DNA of 64,000 bases from assembly GCA_023389105.1 (NCBI GenBank), contig JAEWEY010000006.1, forward strand, positions 124,001 through 188,000, given 5' to 3'. The translations under genes were made by a program, and so were the position numbers. The notes below the pieces were generated by a model. It was not told the origin of the DNA. It was given only the letters and a program-made list of their open reading frames with translations, and did no database searches. This document shows, piece by piece, positions 8,815-17,536 of the stretch. Within the stretch, counting starts at the first letter, position 1. Each line of letters begins with the position of its first letter. This DNA comes from Pseudomonadota bacterium (GTDB lineage Bacteria > Pseudomonadota > Alphaproteobacteria > Sphingomonadales > Sphingomonadaceae).

Positions 8815-10716
8815 ATGGGTGCGGAGCTTCGGACGTCTCGGAAGCAGTTGAGTCGAGGAGCCAAGCCATTCTTGAAATGGGCTGGCGGCAAAACTCAGCT
8901 TATGGGCGACATTCTGCCGAAGGTACCGACCTCCTTTGGCAAGTATATCGAACCCTTCATTGGCGGTGGTGCTGTCTTCTTCGGATTAGCGCCCCGAGCG
9001 GCGGTGATCGGTGACATCAACCCCGAGCTGGTAAACGCTTATCGCTGCGTCCGTGACAATGTGGAGGCGGTCATATCAGTCTTGGCCGCGCACAGGAACG
9101 AGGAGACCGAGTTCTACCGGGTGCGAGCCATTTGCTTCGACGAGCTAGAGCCCGTCGAAGCTGCCGCCCGAACTATCTATCTCAACCGGACCTGCTTCAA
9201 CGGTCTCTACCGCGTCAACAAGCGAGGCCACTTCAACGCGCCTTACGGCCGCTACGCAAATCCGACGATCTGCTCGCCCGACACGCTTCGTGCAGCGAGC
9301 GTTACGCTTCAGAGCGTGGACATCCGGTGCGCCGACTACAAGACTGTGCTCCGTGAAACGGCCAGCAGGGGTGACGTGGTTTTCCTGGACCCGCCCTACT
9401 TGCCGATCTCCCGCTACGCTGACTTCAAGCGCTACGCCAAGGAAGGCTTTGATGAAGAGGACCAGCGCGAACTCGCCGCAGAGGTTAAGCGCCTCCAGAG
9501 GCTCGGCTGCCATGTGATCCTAACGAACTCCAATCACCCAATGGTGCACGAGCTGTATGGCGCCCACGAGATCGAGGTGGTCAGCTCTAAGCGCAACATC
9601 AACTCCAAGGCTGGGGCCCGTAAGGGCGAGGACGTGATTGTGACTGTCCGGCCGCTGCCGAAGGCGCTGCTACGTCCGGTGCCGGACCTTCCTCCCGATC
9701 AGGTCAACGCATATCCGTCGACGCGATACATGGGATCGAAGGAAAAGCTGCTGCCTTATATTCGGGATGCTGTCTCGGGGTTGCAGTTCGACTCCGTCGC
9801 GGACCTATTCGCTGGCTCCGGGATCGTCGGCTACATGTTCAAAGCCATGGGCAAGCAGGTGCTTTCTAACGACTACATGGCGATGAGTGCGACCTTCGCG
9901 AAGGCGATGATCGAAAACAACAACAAGGTCCTTCCACTTACTCAGGCTGAGGCGCTGTTGAATCGGGCAGAAGGGACGGACTCCTTCGTCGAGCGGACCT
10001 TTCAGGGGCTCTACTACACCCACGAGGAGAACCGCCTCATCGATACGCTGCGCCACAACATTTCAGCGGTGCGTGATGAGCACCAGCGCGCTATCGCGAT
10101 GGCCGCGCTCATTCGCGCGTGCTTGAAGAAGCGGGCACGCGGCATCTTCACGTACACGGGCATGCGTTATGATGATGGCCGCGCAGACTTGCGGATGTCC
10201 TTCGCCGAGCAGTTTCTGAAGGCTGTTGAAGCGGTAAACGCTGCCGTCTTCGACAATGGCCATCACAATGTCGCCCGGCGCGGCGATGCCATGTCCTCGA
10301 ACACGCGCGCTGATCTCGTCTACCTCGACCCGCCCTACTATAGCCCACTTTCAGACAACGAATACGTCCGGCGTTACCACTTCGTCGAGGGGCTTGCTCG
10401 TAACTGGGAAGGCGTCGAGCTCCAAGAGCACACCAAAACCAAGAAGTTCAAAAGCTACCCGACACCATTCAGCTCGCGGAGTGGCGCGCTCGATGCATTC
10501 GACGCACTCTTTCGCAAGCTTCGGAGAAGCATCTTAATAGTCTCCTACAGCTCGAACTCTATGCCGACACGCGAGGAAATTGTTGAGCTGATGTCGCGGT
10601 ATAAGAGCAAGGTCGAGGTAATCGACATCGACTACCGCTATTCTTTCGCAAATCAGGGCCATAAGACCCACGACAATAGGAATGCGGTCAAAGAGTATTT
10701 GTTCGTCGGGCACTGA
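8815..10716 (+). CDS. Fused double D12-class adenine-N6 DNA methyltransferase (type IIS R-M)
   Basis: A 633-residue fusion of two Dam-like (class alpha/D12) methyltransferases. The first has FLKWAGGK at residues 19-26, SAM motif YIEPFIGGG and DPPY at 192-195. The second has RYMGSKEK from 304, SAM motif LFAGSG and DPPY at 505-508. Both catalytic tetrads are intact. Tandem D12 enzymes such as M.FokI methylate the two strands of an asymmetric site, one per domain. The next gene encodes a type IIS-like nuclease starting one base after this stop. Starts at 8794 and 8800 are possible; ATG 8815 follows AAGGGGAG. The exact recognition sequence is unknown. Confidence 0.93.
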   Translation: MGAELRTSRKQLSRGAKPFLKWAGGKTQLMGDILPKVPTSFGKYIEPFIGGGAVFFGLAPRAAVIGDINPELVNAYRCVRDNVEAVISVLAAHRNEETEFYRVRAICFDELEPVEAAARTIYLNRTCFNGLYRVNKRGHFNAPYGRYANPTICSPDTLRAASVTLQSVDIRCADYKTVLRETASRGDVVFLDPPYLPISRYADFKRYAKEGFDEEDQRELAAEVKRLQRLGCHVILTNSNHPMVHELYGAHEIEVVSSKRNINSKAGARKGEDVIVTVRPLPKALLRPVPDLPPDQVNAYPSTRYMGSKEKLLPYIRDAVSGLQFDSVADLFAGSGIVGYMFKAMGKQVLSNDYMAMSATFAKAMIENNNKVLPLTQAEALLNRAEGTDSFVERTFQGLYYTHEENRLIDTLRHNISAVRDEHQRAIAMAALIRACLKKRARGIFTYTGMRYDDGRADLRMSFAEQFLKAVEAVNAAVFDNGHHNVARRGDAMSSNTRADLVYLDPPYYSPLSDNEYVRRYHFVEGLARNWEGVELQEHTKTKKFKSYPTPFSSRSGALDAFDALFRKLRRSILIVSYSSNSMPTREEIVELMSRYKSKVEVIDIDYRYSFANQGHKTHDNRNAVKEYLFVGH

Positions 10717-10717
10717 G

Positions 10718-12466
10718 ATGGTCTGGCACATTGGCAATACGACGGTTCGAACACCGTATCGGCTGATTGCCGCGCTTTCCGCGTTACGAACGTCGAAGTT
10801 CAACGGCTCGTTATCCGGACAGGAACGTGAGACAGAGTTTGCGCTCTTTCTCGATGAGCTGGACCTCGTGACAACTGACGCAGGCGGAACCAATGTTTCG
10901 TCGCTCGGACGTAAGTGGCGAGCTGCGTTGTCTCAGCTCGGCTTCATCACTCCAGCGCTCACTCGCAACTTCCCTAGTGGGCAGGTCGACCCCAGGCTGA
11001 AGCCAATTACGGATCAAGTGCCGGGGCTCACGGGCAGACAGTATGAGATCACACCAAGCGGGCTCAGGCTCGCTTCTAGCACGAACTTTCTGGAGCAGCA
11101 GGATTGCTACCTTCGAGCTTTGGCGGCGTACCAAATCCCATCGCCACTCGAACGCGGAGGGGGTACTCCCTTTAGCCCACTGCGCCACGCCATCCGACTT
11201 CTGCTCAACCTCCAGAACATGGGTGCCGCCGCCAGATTTAGCTTCGAGGAGTTCGCCCTCATTGTTCAAACTTCCACCGCCGAGGAGCCGATCCAAGACG
11301 TCTGCGCCCGTCTTGTAGACTTTCGCGCTGCCAGGGCGGCGGCTGCAGGTAACGTGAGGGCATTCGATCGGATCGCCTACGAACAAGCAAGCGACCGGTA
11401 CAACCTGGTTGCAGGCACGTTCATCGACTACGCCGATCTTTCCATGCGCTACCTGAAGGCTACTGGCGTATTCCAGTCTTCAGGACGAGGCATCAGTCTG
11501 TCACCGGGCAGGCGGCTGGTATCGGAGCTTTTGGCCGCCGAGCCCGAGATCACGTTGACCGACGACGCTTACCTTGTTCGTCTTTGGCGCGGCGCCGAAC
11601 TCCCGACAGATAATGTCAGCGACTCGGTCGCCGTCATTGAAGATCTTCGTGCACGTCTTGGTGACCGTGGGGTCGAGAGACCGGCGCCAATCAGCGCAAC
11701 GGACCAGCAGCAGTTGGACTCCTACCGCTTCGAGCTTGAGATCGAGCTAAGGCACCTCGACGAGGAAGAATACGCCACAGCGCAGGCCGAGAAGCTCGAA
11801 GAGATTGCTTGCTGGCTCCAAGCCTTGGCCACAGGTTCGGTGATCACTGGTCCGTCAGGGGAGAGGATCGCTGTACCCAAGGGCGAAGCACCCGCCTATC
11901 TAGAGTGGGCGCTCTGGAGAGCCTTTCTTGCCATCAACAGTCTTAACAACAAACCTTGGGAGGCACGGCGATTCCAGATCGACCAAGACTTCCTCCCTGT
12001 CGGTTGCGCGCCTGGCGGTGGTCCGGATGCTTACTTTGAGTACGATCAGGAAGTAATCGTGCTTGAGGCGACCCTGTCGGACTCTTCTCGCCAGGAAGCC
12101 ATGGAAGGCGAACCCGTGCGGCGCCATGTCGCAGACTTCGAGCAACGCTACGGCGGCAACAAGAAGGTCTACGGCCTTTTTGTTGCGAAGAACATTAACA
12201 GCAATACTGCGCACACCTTCCGTATGGGTGAATGGTATCTGCCTGACGATACACCATTGTTCGTGGACATCGTGCCACTGCGCATCGATCAGCTCTTGGC
12301 GCTATTGCGATCCGATTTGACGCAGCCACGGCGGCTGCGCCGTGAGCTCATAACCCTGCTAGCAGGAGCAAGACAGCTCGCAACAAGGCACGCTCCACAA
12401 TGGAAGCAGGAAATCGCACGGCTGATCCAACGCGTGAGCACCGTGCCGGCAGAACCCGCTAACTAG
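10718..12466 (+). CDS. Type IIS restriction endonuclease, BstNBI/AlwI-like
   Basis: A 582-residue protein starting MVWHIGNTTVRTPYR, one base after the methyltransferase stop. The N-terminal ~330 residues resemble the DNA-recognition part of the BstNBI/AlwI group. The C-terminal catalytic domain has GGGPDAYFEY (Asp ~437), LEATLSD (Glu ~450, Thr 452), then EGEPVRRHV and YGLFVAKNINSNTA, lining up by eye with the remembered N.BstNBI pattern (QPDMEIIY, LGEVTTSK, ESEPVTRHY, FIAPEINKNT). Family enzymes cut a few bases outside GGATC- or GAGTC-like sites; some only nick. Whether this one cuts both strands cannot be told. GC content and codon use look lower and more mixed than in the chromosome. Confidence 0.88.
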   Translation: MVWHIGNTTVRTPYRLIAALSALRTSKFNGSLSGQERETEFALFLDELDLVTTDAGGTNVSSLGRKWRAALSQLGFITPALTRNFPSGQVDPRLKPITDQVPGLTGRQYEITPSGLRLASSTNFLEQQDCYLRALAAYQIPSPLERGGGTPFSPLRHAIRLLLNLQNMGAAARFSFEEFALIVQTSTAEEPIQDVCARLVDFRAARAAAAGNVRAFDRIAYEQASDRYNLVAGTFIDYADLSMRYLKATGVFQSSGRGISLSPGRRLVSELLAAEPEITLTDDAYLVRLWRGAELPTDNVSDSVAVIEDLRARLGDRGVERPAPISATDQQQLDSYRFELEIELRHLDEEEYATAQAEKLEEIACWLQALATGSVITGPSGERIAVPKGEAPAYLEWALWRAFLAINSLNNKPWEARRFQIDQDFLPVGCAPGGGPDAYFEYDQEVIVLEATLSDSSRQEAMEGEPVRRHVADFEQRYGGNKKVYGLFVAKNINSNTAHTFRMGEWYLPDDTPLFVDIVPLRIDQLLALLRSDLTQPRRLRRELITLLAGARQLATRHAPQWKQEIARLIQRVSTVPAEPAN

Positions 12467-12584
12467 CGCCCCCTGTTCCGCAAGGCACGCGGTCTCTTCC
12501 ACATCGCTCCGGGACATAGGTTCCGAGCAGTCAGAGCTCGTCGACCCGCCATTTATATCGCGCCTCACCAAATGAGAGGCCGAT

Positions 12585-12779
12585 ATGCCAATCCCAGAAC
12601 TGCTTACCATCAACGAGTTCACCCAATGGGCCCGCATCGGGCGGACCCGGACTTATGAAGAGATCGGTCGTGGTGCGCTTCGCGCTCTGAAGATCGGGCG
12701 GCGAACGCTTATCATGCGTGATGATGCGCTCGCCTGGCTCGCCGGCCAGCCGACGCTTGAGCCGAGGTCAGCCCAATGA
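12585..12779 (+). CDS. Small AlpA/excisionase-like DNA-binding protein
   Basis: A 64-residue protein: LLTINEFTQWARIGRTRTYEEIGRGALRALKIGRRTLIMRDDALAWLAG. The pattern (first helix, turn, 'IGR..TYEEI..G.L.A.KIG.RT.I..DD...WL') is the MerR-like winged helix of AlpA/Xis proteins, which regulate integrase genes or direct excision in P4-like elements. It starts 118 bases after the endonuclease and its stop overlaps the next gene (ATGA). The role in excision is inferred from family and context. Confidence 0.8.
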   Translation: MPIPELLTINEFTQWARIGRTRTYEEIGRGALRALKIGRRTLIMRDDALAWLAGQPTLEPRSAQ

Positions 12780-13003
12780 CCACGTTGGGACAGAACACCG
12801 ACCCGTTCATGCTGCTGACGGAACTCGCCCGTCGCGCTGGAGCGGACCGGGTTGCTCTGGAACTCGCCATCAGGGCGGGGAAGCTCACCGTCATCTCCCG
12901 CCACGGGCGGTATTGGGTGCTCCGTGCCGCCGCCGATGACTGGCTGTCCTGGCGTGCCGTCAACGCGAGTGCCGCAGCGCCTCTCAATCAAATCGAGCTT
13001 TAG
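12776..13003 (+). CDS. Small helix-turn-helix-like protein
   Basis: 75 residues, translationally coupled to the AlpA-like gene by ATGA. The segment DRVALELAIRAGKLTVISRHGRYWVLRAAADDWL keeps the AlpA-like pattern of helix, 'AI.AGKL', beta wing 'GRYWVLR' and 'DDWL', but it lacks a recognisable named domain. It is probably a second DNA-binding protein of the element's control region. Confidence 0.7.
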   Translation: MTTLGQNTDPFMLLTELARRAGADRVALELAIRAGKLTVISRHGRYWVLRAAADDWLSWRAVNASAAAPLNQIEL

Positions 13004-13013
13004 GAAACCTCTC

Positions 13014-13289
13014 GTGAGCAAGAAGAAGCCACTCCCGCTCCGCCGGTCCACGGACCCCATGCATTTCATCGCCGTCATCAACTGGTGCCAGGGCATGGGG
13101 CTGCCTGTGGTTCGCTGCTCCGATTACCAGCTCAAGATCGATGTCTGGTCTTATTACACAAAGGGAACCTTCCATCACGACGGCAATCCCAGTCGCCGCG
13201 GTGCTGGGTTCCTGGCCTTCAAGATCGCCGTCGAGCTGTGGCTTGAGGAAGAAGGATTGGCGGATGCCATCAAACGCTCGGGGAGTTAG
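13014..13289 (+). CDS. Hypothetical 91-residue island protein
   Basis: Not recognised. The frame is open upstream to 12852, but that part is antisense or out-of-frame to the previous gene; the GTG at 13014 follows TAGGAAA and gives MSKKKPLPLRRSTDPMHF. The body contains a KIDVWSYYTKGTFHHDG stretch and a helical acidic end (AVELWLEEEGLADAIK). It lies 10 bases after the HTH gene and so likely shares its transcript. Confidence 0.65.
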   Translation: MSKKKPLPLRRSTDPMHFIAVINWCQGMGLPVVRCSDYQLKIDVWSYYTKGTFHHDGNPSRRGAGFLAFKIAVELWLEEEGLADAIKRSGS

Positions 13290-13490
13290 CGTGAAAATGG
13301 CGCAAAAGTGCGAAAAATCCCATTGCAAAAGCCTTGCACAACTCCAATTTTCAGGAAGCTCCCCTTTGGGTTCGCGTTGAGAATCCTGTCTGAATTCATC
13401 TCTTCAGACTCTGCCTGAATCACCTTCCCAATCACCTTTGCCTTCACCCCCTTTCCGGGGGGAGATTATTTTCAATTGGAATTTATAATT

Positions 13491-13757
13491 ATGAATATCT
13501 TTGCCGCCGCTGCCAGCATACCGTTGCCACAGCCAGCACCACCAGCCGACTTTGACGTCAGGGTAGATAAGCTGGGGGTGATTCGTGCCGCTGCCCTGAC
13601 CCGTGCCGTTCATGAGGGGCAATTGGACGGTTACTACTGCCTCGGCCAATTATGGGTTCGCAGGGCGGACGTTCATGATCTCCTGCCGCCTGGCCACTGC
13701 ACCTATGACGAGACGGATAGCTGCTGCTTCATCGCGCCAGACACCGGGGCCGCCTGA
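13491..13757 (+). CDS. Small putative DNA-binding protein
   Basis: 88 residues from ATG 13491; a TTG at 13476, better placed after GGGGGGAG, would add five. The centre, LGVIRAAALTRAVHEGQLDGYYCLGQLWVRRADVHDLLPP, echoes the helix plus 'GQLW-R-ADV-DLL' wing seen in the two small HTH-like proteins upstream. It is probably another member of the same fold. The ~200 bases before it are AT-richer, with CTTCCC/CCTT runs, and hold no gene I can support. Confidence 0.6.
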   Translation: MNIFAAAASIPLPQPAPPADFDVRVDKLGVIRAAALTRAVHEGQLDGYYCLGQLWVRRADVHDLLPPGHCTYDETDSCCFIAPDTGAA

Positions 13758-13909
13758 TAATCACGCCAGGCCCGCCCCATTTATTTCGCCACGTCAGATG
13801 AGAGAAAAGCGCTGTAACAAAAGTCACTAAGATTTGCCTCTGTTTTCAATGAGATGCCTTCGCCGGCCACCGAAGCCAATAGAGAATCCGGCGAAGTTCG
13901 GCCAAATCC

Positions 13910-14653
13910 TCAGACGTCGATCTTGCTCAGCATCTGGTACAATTCCTCGGCATTGAGAGCGGCTTGGTGATCGCGAAGATACCCGCCTGTCAGCACGTCT
14001 TCATAGTGTTCCGGTCGCCAAAAGCCGCAGCGAAGCTGTGCAAGCTCGGCAATGTTCTGGGATGAGCCGGCCACCCGCCGCACGTCAGCGCAGTAGGCGC
14101 GGTCGCCCTTCCATTTCAGTGAATGGGATTTGAGAAGAGTGAGGAGAGTGGTTGGCTCACCGTCGCGGCTGCGGAGCGGCTGGTCGGCGCTACTCTTGAA
14201 GATGTAGCTGACCAGGCGCCCTTGCGTCTTCGAGCGCTCGGCCAGATCCCGATGGTACTCTCCGCCGTACTGTACGGCTCTATCGTCGATGTCGCTGCCG
14301 AAGTTCCGCTTCGCCCACGCCTTCAGCCACTCGTCGAGGTCGATACCTAGCCCTCTCGGAACGACCATGAGCTGGTGCACGTGATGCCCGTGTGAGGTGC
14401 TCACGTCTTCGTGCGCGTAGAGAAAATAGTGCGGGAGCTCATACCCCCAGCGTGCGCCGTAACGCCGAATTCGATCCGCCAGCGCCTCGTTCATATTTGT
14501 CAGAGCACTAGTCGCGGCCTTCTCACTGGTTATGCCCAGCTGACGAAAATTCACCGTAACCATGCCGTTGAAGGCGACGCCGTCTTGATAGTTCATGAAG
14601 GCCACACCATCCAGGAGACGGACGGTCGTTTTGGCCGGGATTTTCTTCTTCAT
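13910..14653 (-). CDS. Possible HUH-type replication initiator/nickase
   Basis: A 247-residue protein pointing opposite to its neighbours. The block YFLYAHEDVSTSHGHHVHQL contains an acidic residue followed by HVH after a GH, as in the HUH metal site of rolling-circle Rep, relaxase and transposase families. About 70 residues on, RLVSYIFKS fits the motif III 'Y..K' element. Together with the AlpA-like gene and the integrase it suggests a replication module for the excised element. No close relative is recalled, so the assignment rests on motifs only. Confidence 0.6.
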   Translation of the reverse strand: MKKKIPAKTTVRLLDGVAFMNYQDGVAFNGMVTVNFRQLGITSEKAATSALTNMNEALADRIRRYGARWGYELPHYFLYAHEDVSTSHGHHVHQLMVVPRGLGIDLDEWLKAWAKRNFGSDIDDRAVQYGGEYHRDLAERSKTQGRLVSYIFKSSADQPLRSRDGEPTTLLTLLKSHSLKWKGDRAYCADVRRVAGSSQNIAELAQLRCGFWRPEHYEDVLTGGYLRDHQAALNAEELYQMLSKIDV

Positions 14654-14804
14654 TGGAGGCTCCTCACGAGCCTCGCACCGCGCAAGGCCCTATAAGGGGC
14701 GGATCATCACGTCCTGAACACTTTCCGAGCGCGCGCGGAGCGTTTGGCTGCGTTACCTTCAATCGCGATCGGATGAATCCTCTTGGGTCAACAGGAGAGA
14801 TTCA

Positions 14805-15836
14805 TTGCAGCGCACCTATCTGCCGATCGTCCCGGCGAGCGCCCTTCGCCGCCACCGCGTCAACGAGCCGTTTGATAATCGCTTCAGGTCAGCTGCACGG
14901 CTGTTGCAGTCGGTCTGGCGCGACGCGAATAGCCTTCCTCTCGGTAGCTACAAGCGGCCCGACGGAGCGACCCTCCGCCTCGGCTCGATGATCAGCGATA
15001 AGGCGGGTGAGACCGGCAGGAACTTCCTCCTACCCGAAATCGCCCGATTGGCCCGGCGCGAAGCCGCTTACAGGGAACCGGGCGCACTAATCGAAGAGCG
15101 CCGGCTGTGGTGCAATTTGTTGTCCTCGATGCCGTTGACCTTCAATCTGCTGGGGCCGCTGAAGCTCGATCCGAAGCTCGCGACGAAGATGCTCCGCGCG
15201 ATGTTCACCGATCTCGCCGATGCGGTCATTGAGGGCGTATTGTTCGAGCATAGCCCCGGCCGGGGTGCAGACGACCTGACCGCCGACTTTACCGCCTTCG
15301 ACGCCATGCTGACCTACAGCCAGCCGGACGGCTCGCGCGGCTTTGTTGCCATCGAGACGAAGTATTCCGAAAGCCTGGGCGAGCCCCAACGTCCGCTCAA
15401 GCCGCGCTATGCCGAGCTTGCTCCATTGGCGGGCCTGCACATCGAACCGCGGGCCGATGACCTTACGAGCGGCCCGCTCCAGCAGCTTTATCGGCAGCAC
15501 CTGTTGGCCCAGGCCATGCTGATGCGCGGCGATTTCAGTGAAGGCCGTTTCATCGTCATCGCTCCGCAGCTGAATACGCCGGTTCAAGCGGGCATCGCCG
15601 CCTACGGCAGCAAGCTCGTACCGCCCAGTCCGGCGCAGGTCACGTTTGGCGCGATCACGCTCGAGGACATGATCGACCTGCTCCGGCAGTGCGGCGAACG
15701 CGGGTACGCGAAGATGCTCTTCGAGCGATACGTTGACTGGTCGAAGGTCGATGAGGTGATCGAGGCGGAGATCGCTTTGCTTGGGTCGCTAGCTTCAGCA
15801 GCGAACGACACTGCTGCCGAAGCCGCTGCCGCCTAA
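14805..15836 (+). CDS. PD-(D/E)XK nuclease-like protein (PGN_0703-like)
   Basis: A 343-residue soluble protein. The segment ADFTAFDAMLTY followed ~12 residues later by GFVAIETKYSES supplies the Asp and the E-x-K of a PD-(D/E)XK nuclease core, as in the uncharacterised PGN_0703-like restriction endonuclease group. The TTG start at 14805 has a strong AGGAGA site 6 bases upstream. First gene of a cluster: ardC-like follows after 14 bases, then an overlapping PP2C gene. Target (DNA, RNA, methylated or foreign) unknown. Confidence 0.75.
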   Translation: MQRTYLPIVPASALRRHRVNEPFDNRFRSAARLLQSVWRDANSLPLGSYKRPDGATLRLGSMISDKAGETGRNFLLPEIARLARREAAYREPGALIEERRLWCNLLSSMPLTFNLLGPLKLDPKLATKMLRAMFTDLADAVIEGVLFEHSPGRGADDLTADFTAFDAMLTYSQPDGSRGFVAIETKYSESLGEPQRPLKPRYAELAPLAGLHIEPRADDLTSGPLQQLYRQHLLAQAMLMRGDFSEGRFIVIAPQLNTPVQAGIAAYGSKLVPPSPAQVTFGAITLEDMIDLLRQCGERGYAKMLFERYVDWSKVDEVIEAEIALLGSLASAANDTAAEAAAA

Positions 15837-15850
15837 CGCCTCCTCGGGAC

Positions 15851-16753
15851 ATGCAGGTTAATGCCTTGTTCGAGCGGATCACCGCTCAGATCATCGCCGC
15901 CATCGAAAGCGGTCCTAGTCGATACGAGATGCCTTGGCATCGTTGGGGCAGCGCGTTGGGTCAACCGATCAACGCCGTCACGGGCCGGCCGTACCGTGGG
16001 GCCAACGTTCTTCAACTCTGGCTTGCCGCTGAGCTGGAGGGCTATCCATGCGGCCGATGGGCCACGCTTCGCCAGTGGTCAGAAGCGGGTGGAACGGTGC
16101 GGAAGTCGGAGCGGGCAACACCTGCCATCTTTTGGAAAACGGCCACAGCAAGGTCGGACAAGCCGGACGACGAAGCGGACCGGGCTCCCCGCCTGATCGG
16201 TCGCTGCTATCAGCTGTTCAACGAAGCTCAGGTGGAGAACGTGCAGCCCCCAGAGCATGTGAGCGCGCTATCGCCTGATCAGCGCATTGCGGCTGCCGAA
16301 TCCTTCATCGCCGCGATTGGCGCAGACATTCGACACGGCGGCGATCGCGCATTCTATTCGCCGGCATCGGACCAAATCTGCCTGCCGAACTTCGAGCAGT
16401 TTCGAAATCCGCTCGGCTATTATGCGGTCGCGAGCCACGAGCTCGTGCACTGGAGCGGAGCCAAGCATCGTCTGGACCGCGAACTCGGCGGACGGTTCGG
16501 CGCCCATTCCTATGCGGCCGAGGAATTGGTGGCGGAGATCGGAGCCGCGTTCATTGCGGCGCAACTGGGGCTGACCCTAGAACCACGAGACGATCATGCC
16601 CGTTACGTAAGCTCCTGGCTTGAAGTCCTACGAAACGATTCACGAGCAATCCTGACTGCCGCTGGCAAGGCGCAGGAAGCGGTTGATTACCTGGTCGGCC
16701 TTTCCACTCGGGGGCACGAAGGAGATGAGCTTCGTCAGCTGGTCGCCGCATGA
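15851..16753 (+). CDS. ArdC-like antirestriction protein (ssDNA-binding plus zincin domain)
   Basis: A 300-residue protein with both ArdC halves. The N-terminal ssDNA-binding region includes PWHRWGSALGQPINAVTGRPYRGANVLQLWL and an AIFWKT stretch. The C-terminal metallopeptidase-like domain has the zinc motif SHELVHWSGAKHRL (HExxH) and the downstream Glu in EELVAEIGAAF. ArdC protects incoming plasmid DNA in recipients; in an island that carries its own R-M system it may protect the mobile DNA after transfer. Its stop overlaps the PP2C start (ATGA). Confidence 0.9.
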   Translation: MQVNALFERITAQIIAAIESGPSRYEMPWHRWGSALGQPINAVTGRPYRGANVLQLWLAAELEGYPCGRWATLRQWSEAGGTVRKSERATPAIFWKTATARSDKPDDEADRAPRLIGRCYQLFNEAQVENVQPPEHVSALSPDQRIAAAESFIAAIGADIRHGGDRAFYSPASDQICLPNFEQFRNPLGYYAVASHELVHWSGAKHRLDRELGGRFGAHSYAAEELVAEIGAAFIAAQLGLTLEPRDDHARYVSSWLEVLRNDSRAILTAAGKAQEAVDYLVGLSTRGHEGDELRQLVAA

Positions 16754-17463
16754 CCTCGCCGTCACCTGCCAAGGAGCAGAATGCCTACGTTGCTTCGCAC
16801 GTTGGCCTTCTTCGCAGCCACAATGAAGATGCGTGCGCGGTCTCTTCCGTTGCGGAGCGCGTGACCGAATGGACGGGTCCAATCTCTAGCCGAGATGGCT
16901 GGGCGTTAGTGGCTGACGGCCTCGGCGGCCACGCGGCCGGCGAGATCGCGAGCGCACTCGCAATAGAAATCATGCGACCGCTGATGTCGACGCTGCAAAG
17001 CGAGGAGGACATCCACGACGCTGTGAACACGGCTGATGCGGGCTTATTCATGGCCATGGAGATGCGTCCTGAGCTTCATGGCTTGGGGACGACGATCGCC
17101 GGCGTCCTGTTGCGGCCGGGCAAAGCCATCACGTTCAACGCGGGAGATTCCCGCTGCTACGTCTTTAAGCGCGGCGCGCTGACCCAGGTAAGCGTCGACG
17201 ACAGAATGAAAGGCGGGGGCTTGCTCCAATGTCTTGGCGGCTTCCAGGAGCCCGTACCCATGTACGTTCACACTCATTCGGTTCAAGGTGACGCCACCAT
17301 ACTTCTCTGCAGTGATGGGCTCTCCGATCTCGTCGCCGACAATGAGATCTGCTCAATCCTTTCGAGCCCAGCAGCGAACCCGGCCCAGGCGCTTGTGGAC
17401 GCCGCGCTCAAAGCTGGCGGCAATGACAACGTGACGGTCGTAGTGATCGAGAGCTCGTCCTGA
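16750..17463 (+). CDS. PP2C-family protein phosphatase
   Basis: A 237-residue PPM/PP2C Ser/Thr phosphatase with all metal-site motifs intact: RSHNEDACAV, LVADGLGGHAAGE, FNAGDSRCYVF, LLCSDGLSDLV and GGNDNVTVVV. It is fully soluble, with no kinase or sensor domain attached, and it overlaps the ArdC-like gene. No Ser/Thr kinase gene is visible in the island, so its substrate is unclear; it could dephosphorylate a partner in the cluster or act on host signalling. Confidence 0.9.
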   Translation: MTSPSPAKEQNAYVASHVGLLRSHNEDACAVSSVAERVTEWTGPISSRDGWALVADGLGGHAAGEIASALAIEIMRPLMSTLQSEEDIHDAVNTADAGLFMAMEMRPELHGLGTTIAGVLLRPGKAITFNAGDSRCYVFKRGALTQVSVDDRMKGGGLLQCLGGFQEPVPMYVHTHSVQGDATILLCSDGLSDLVADNEICSILSSPAANPAQALVDAALKAGGNDNVTVVVIESSS

Positions 17464-17536
17464 GGCTGTGAGCCGGTCCAGATTGCTCCTGTCCAAGTGA
17501 ACCAGAGCCGCGTTTAGGTTTCGAGGATTTTGGTCG

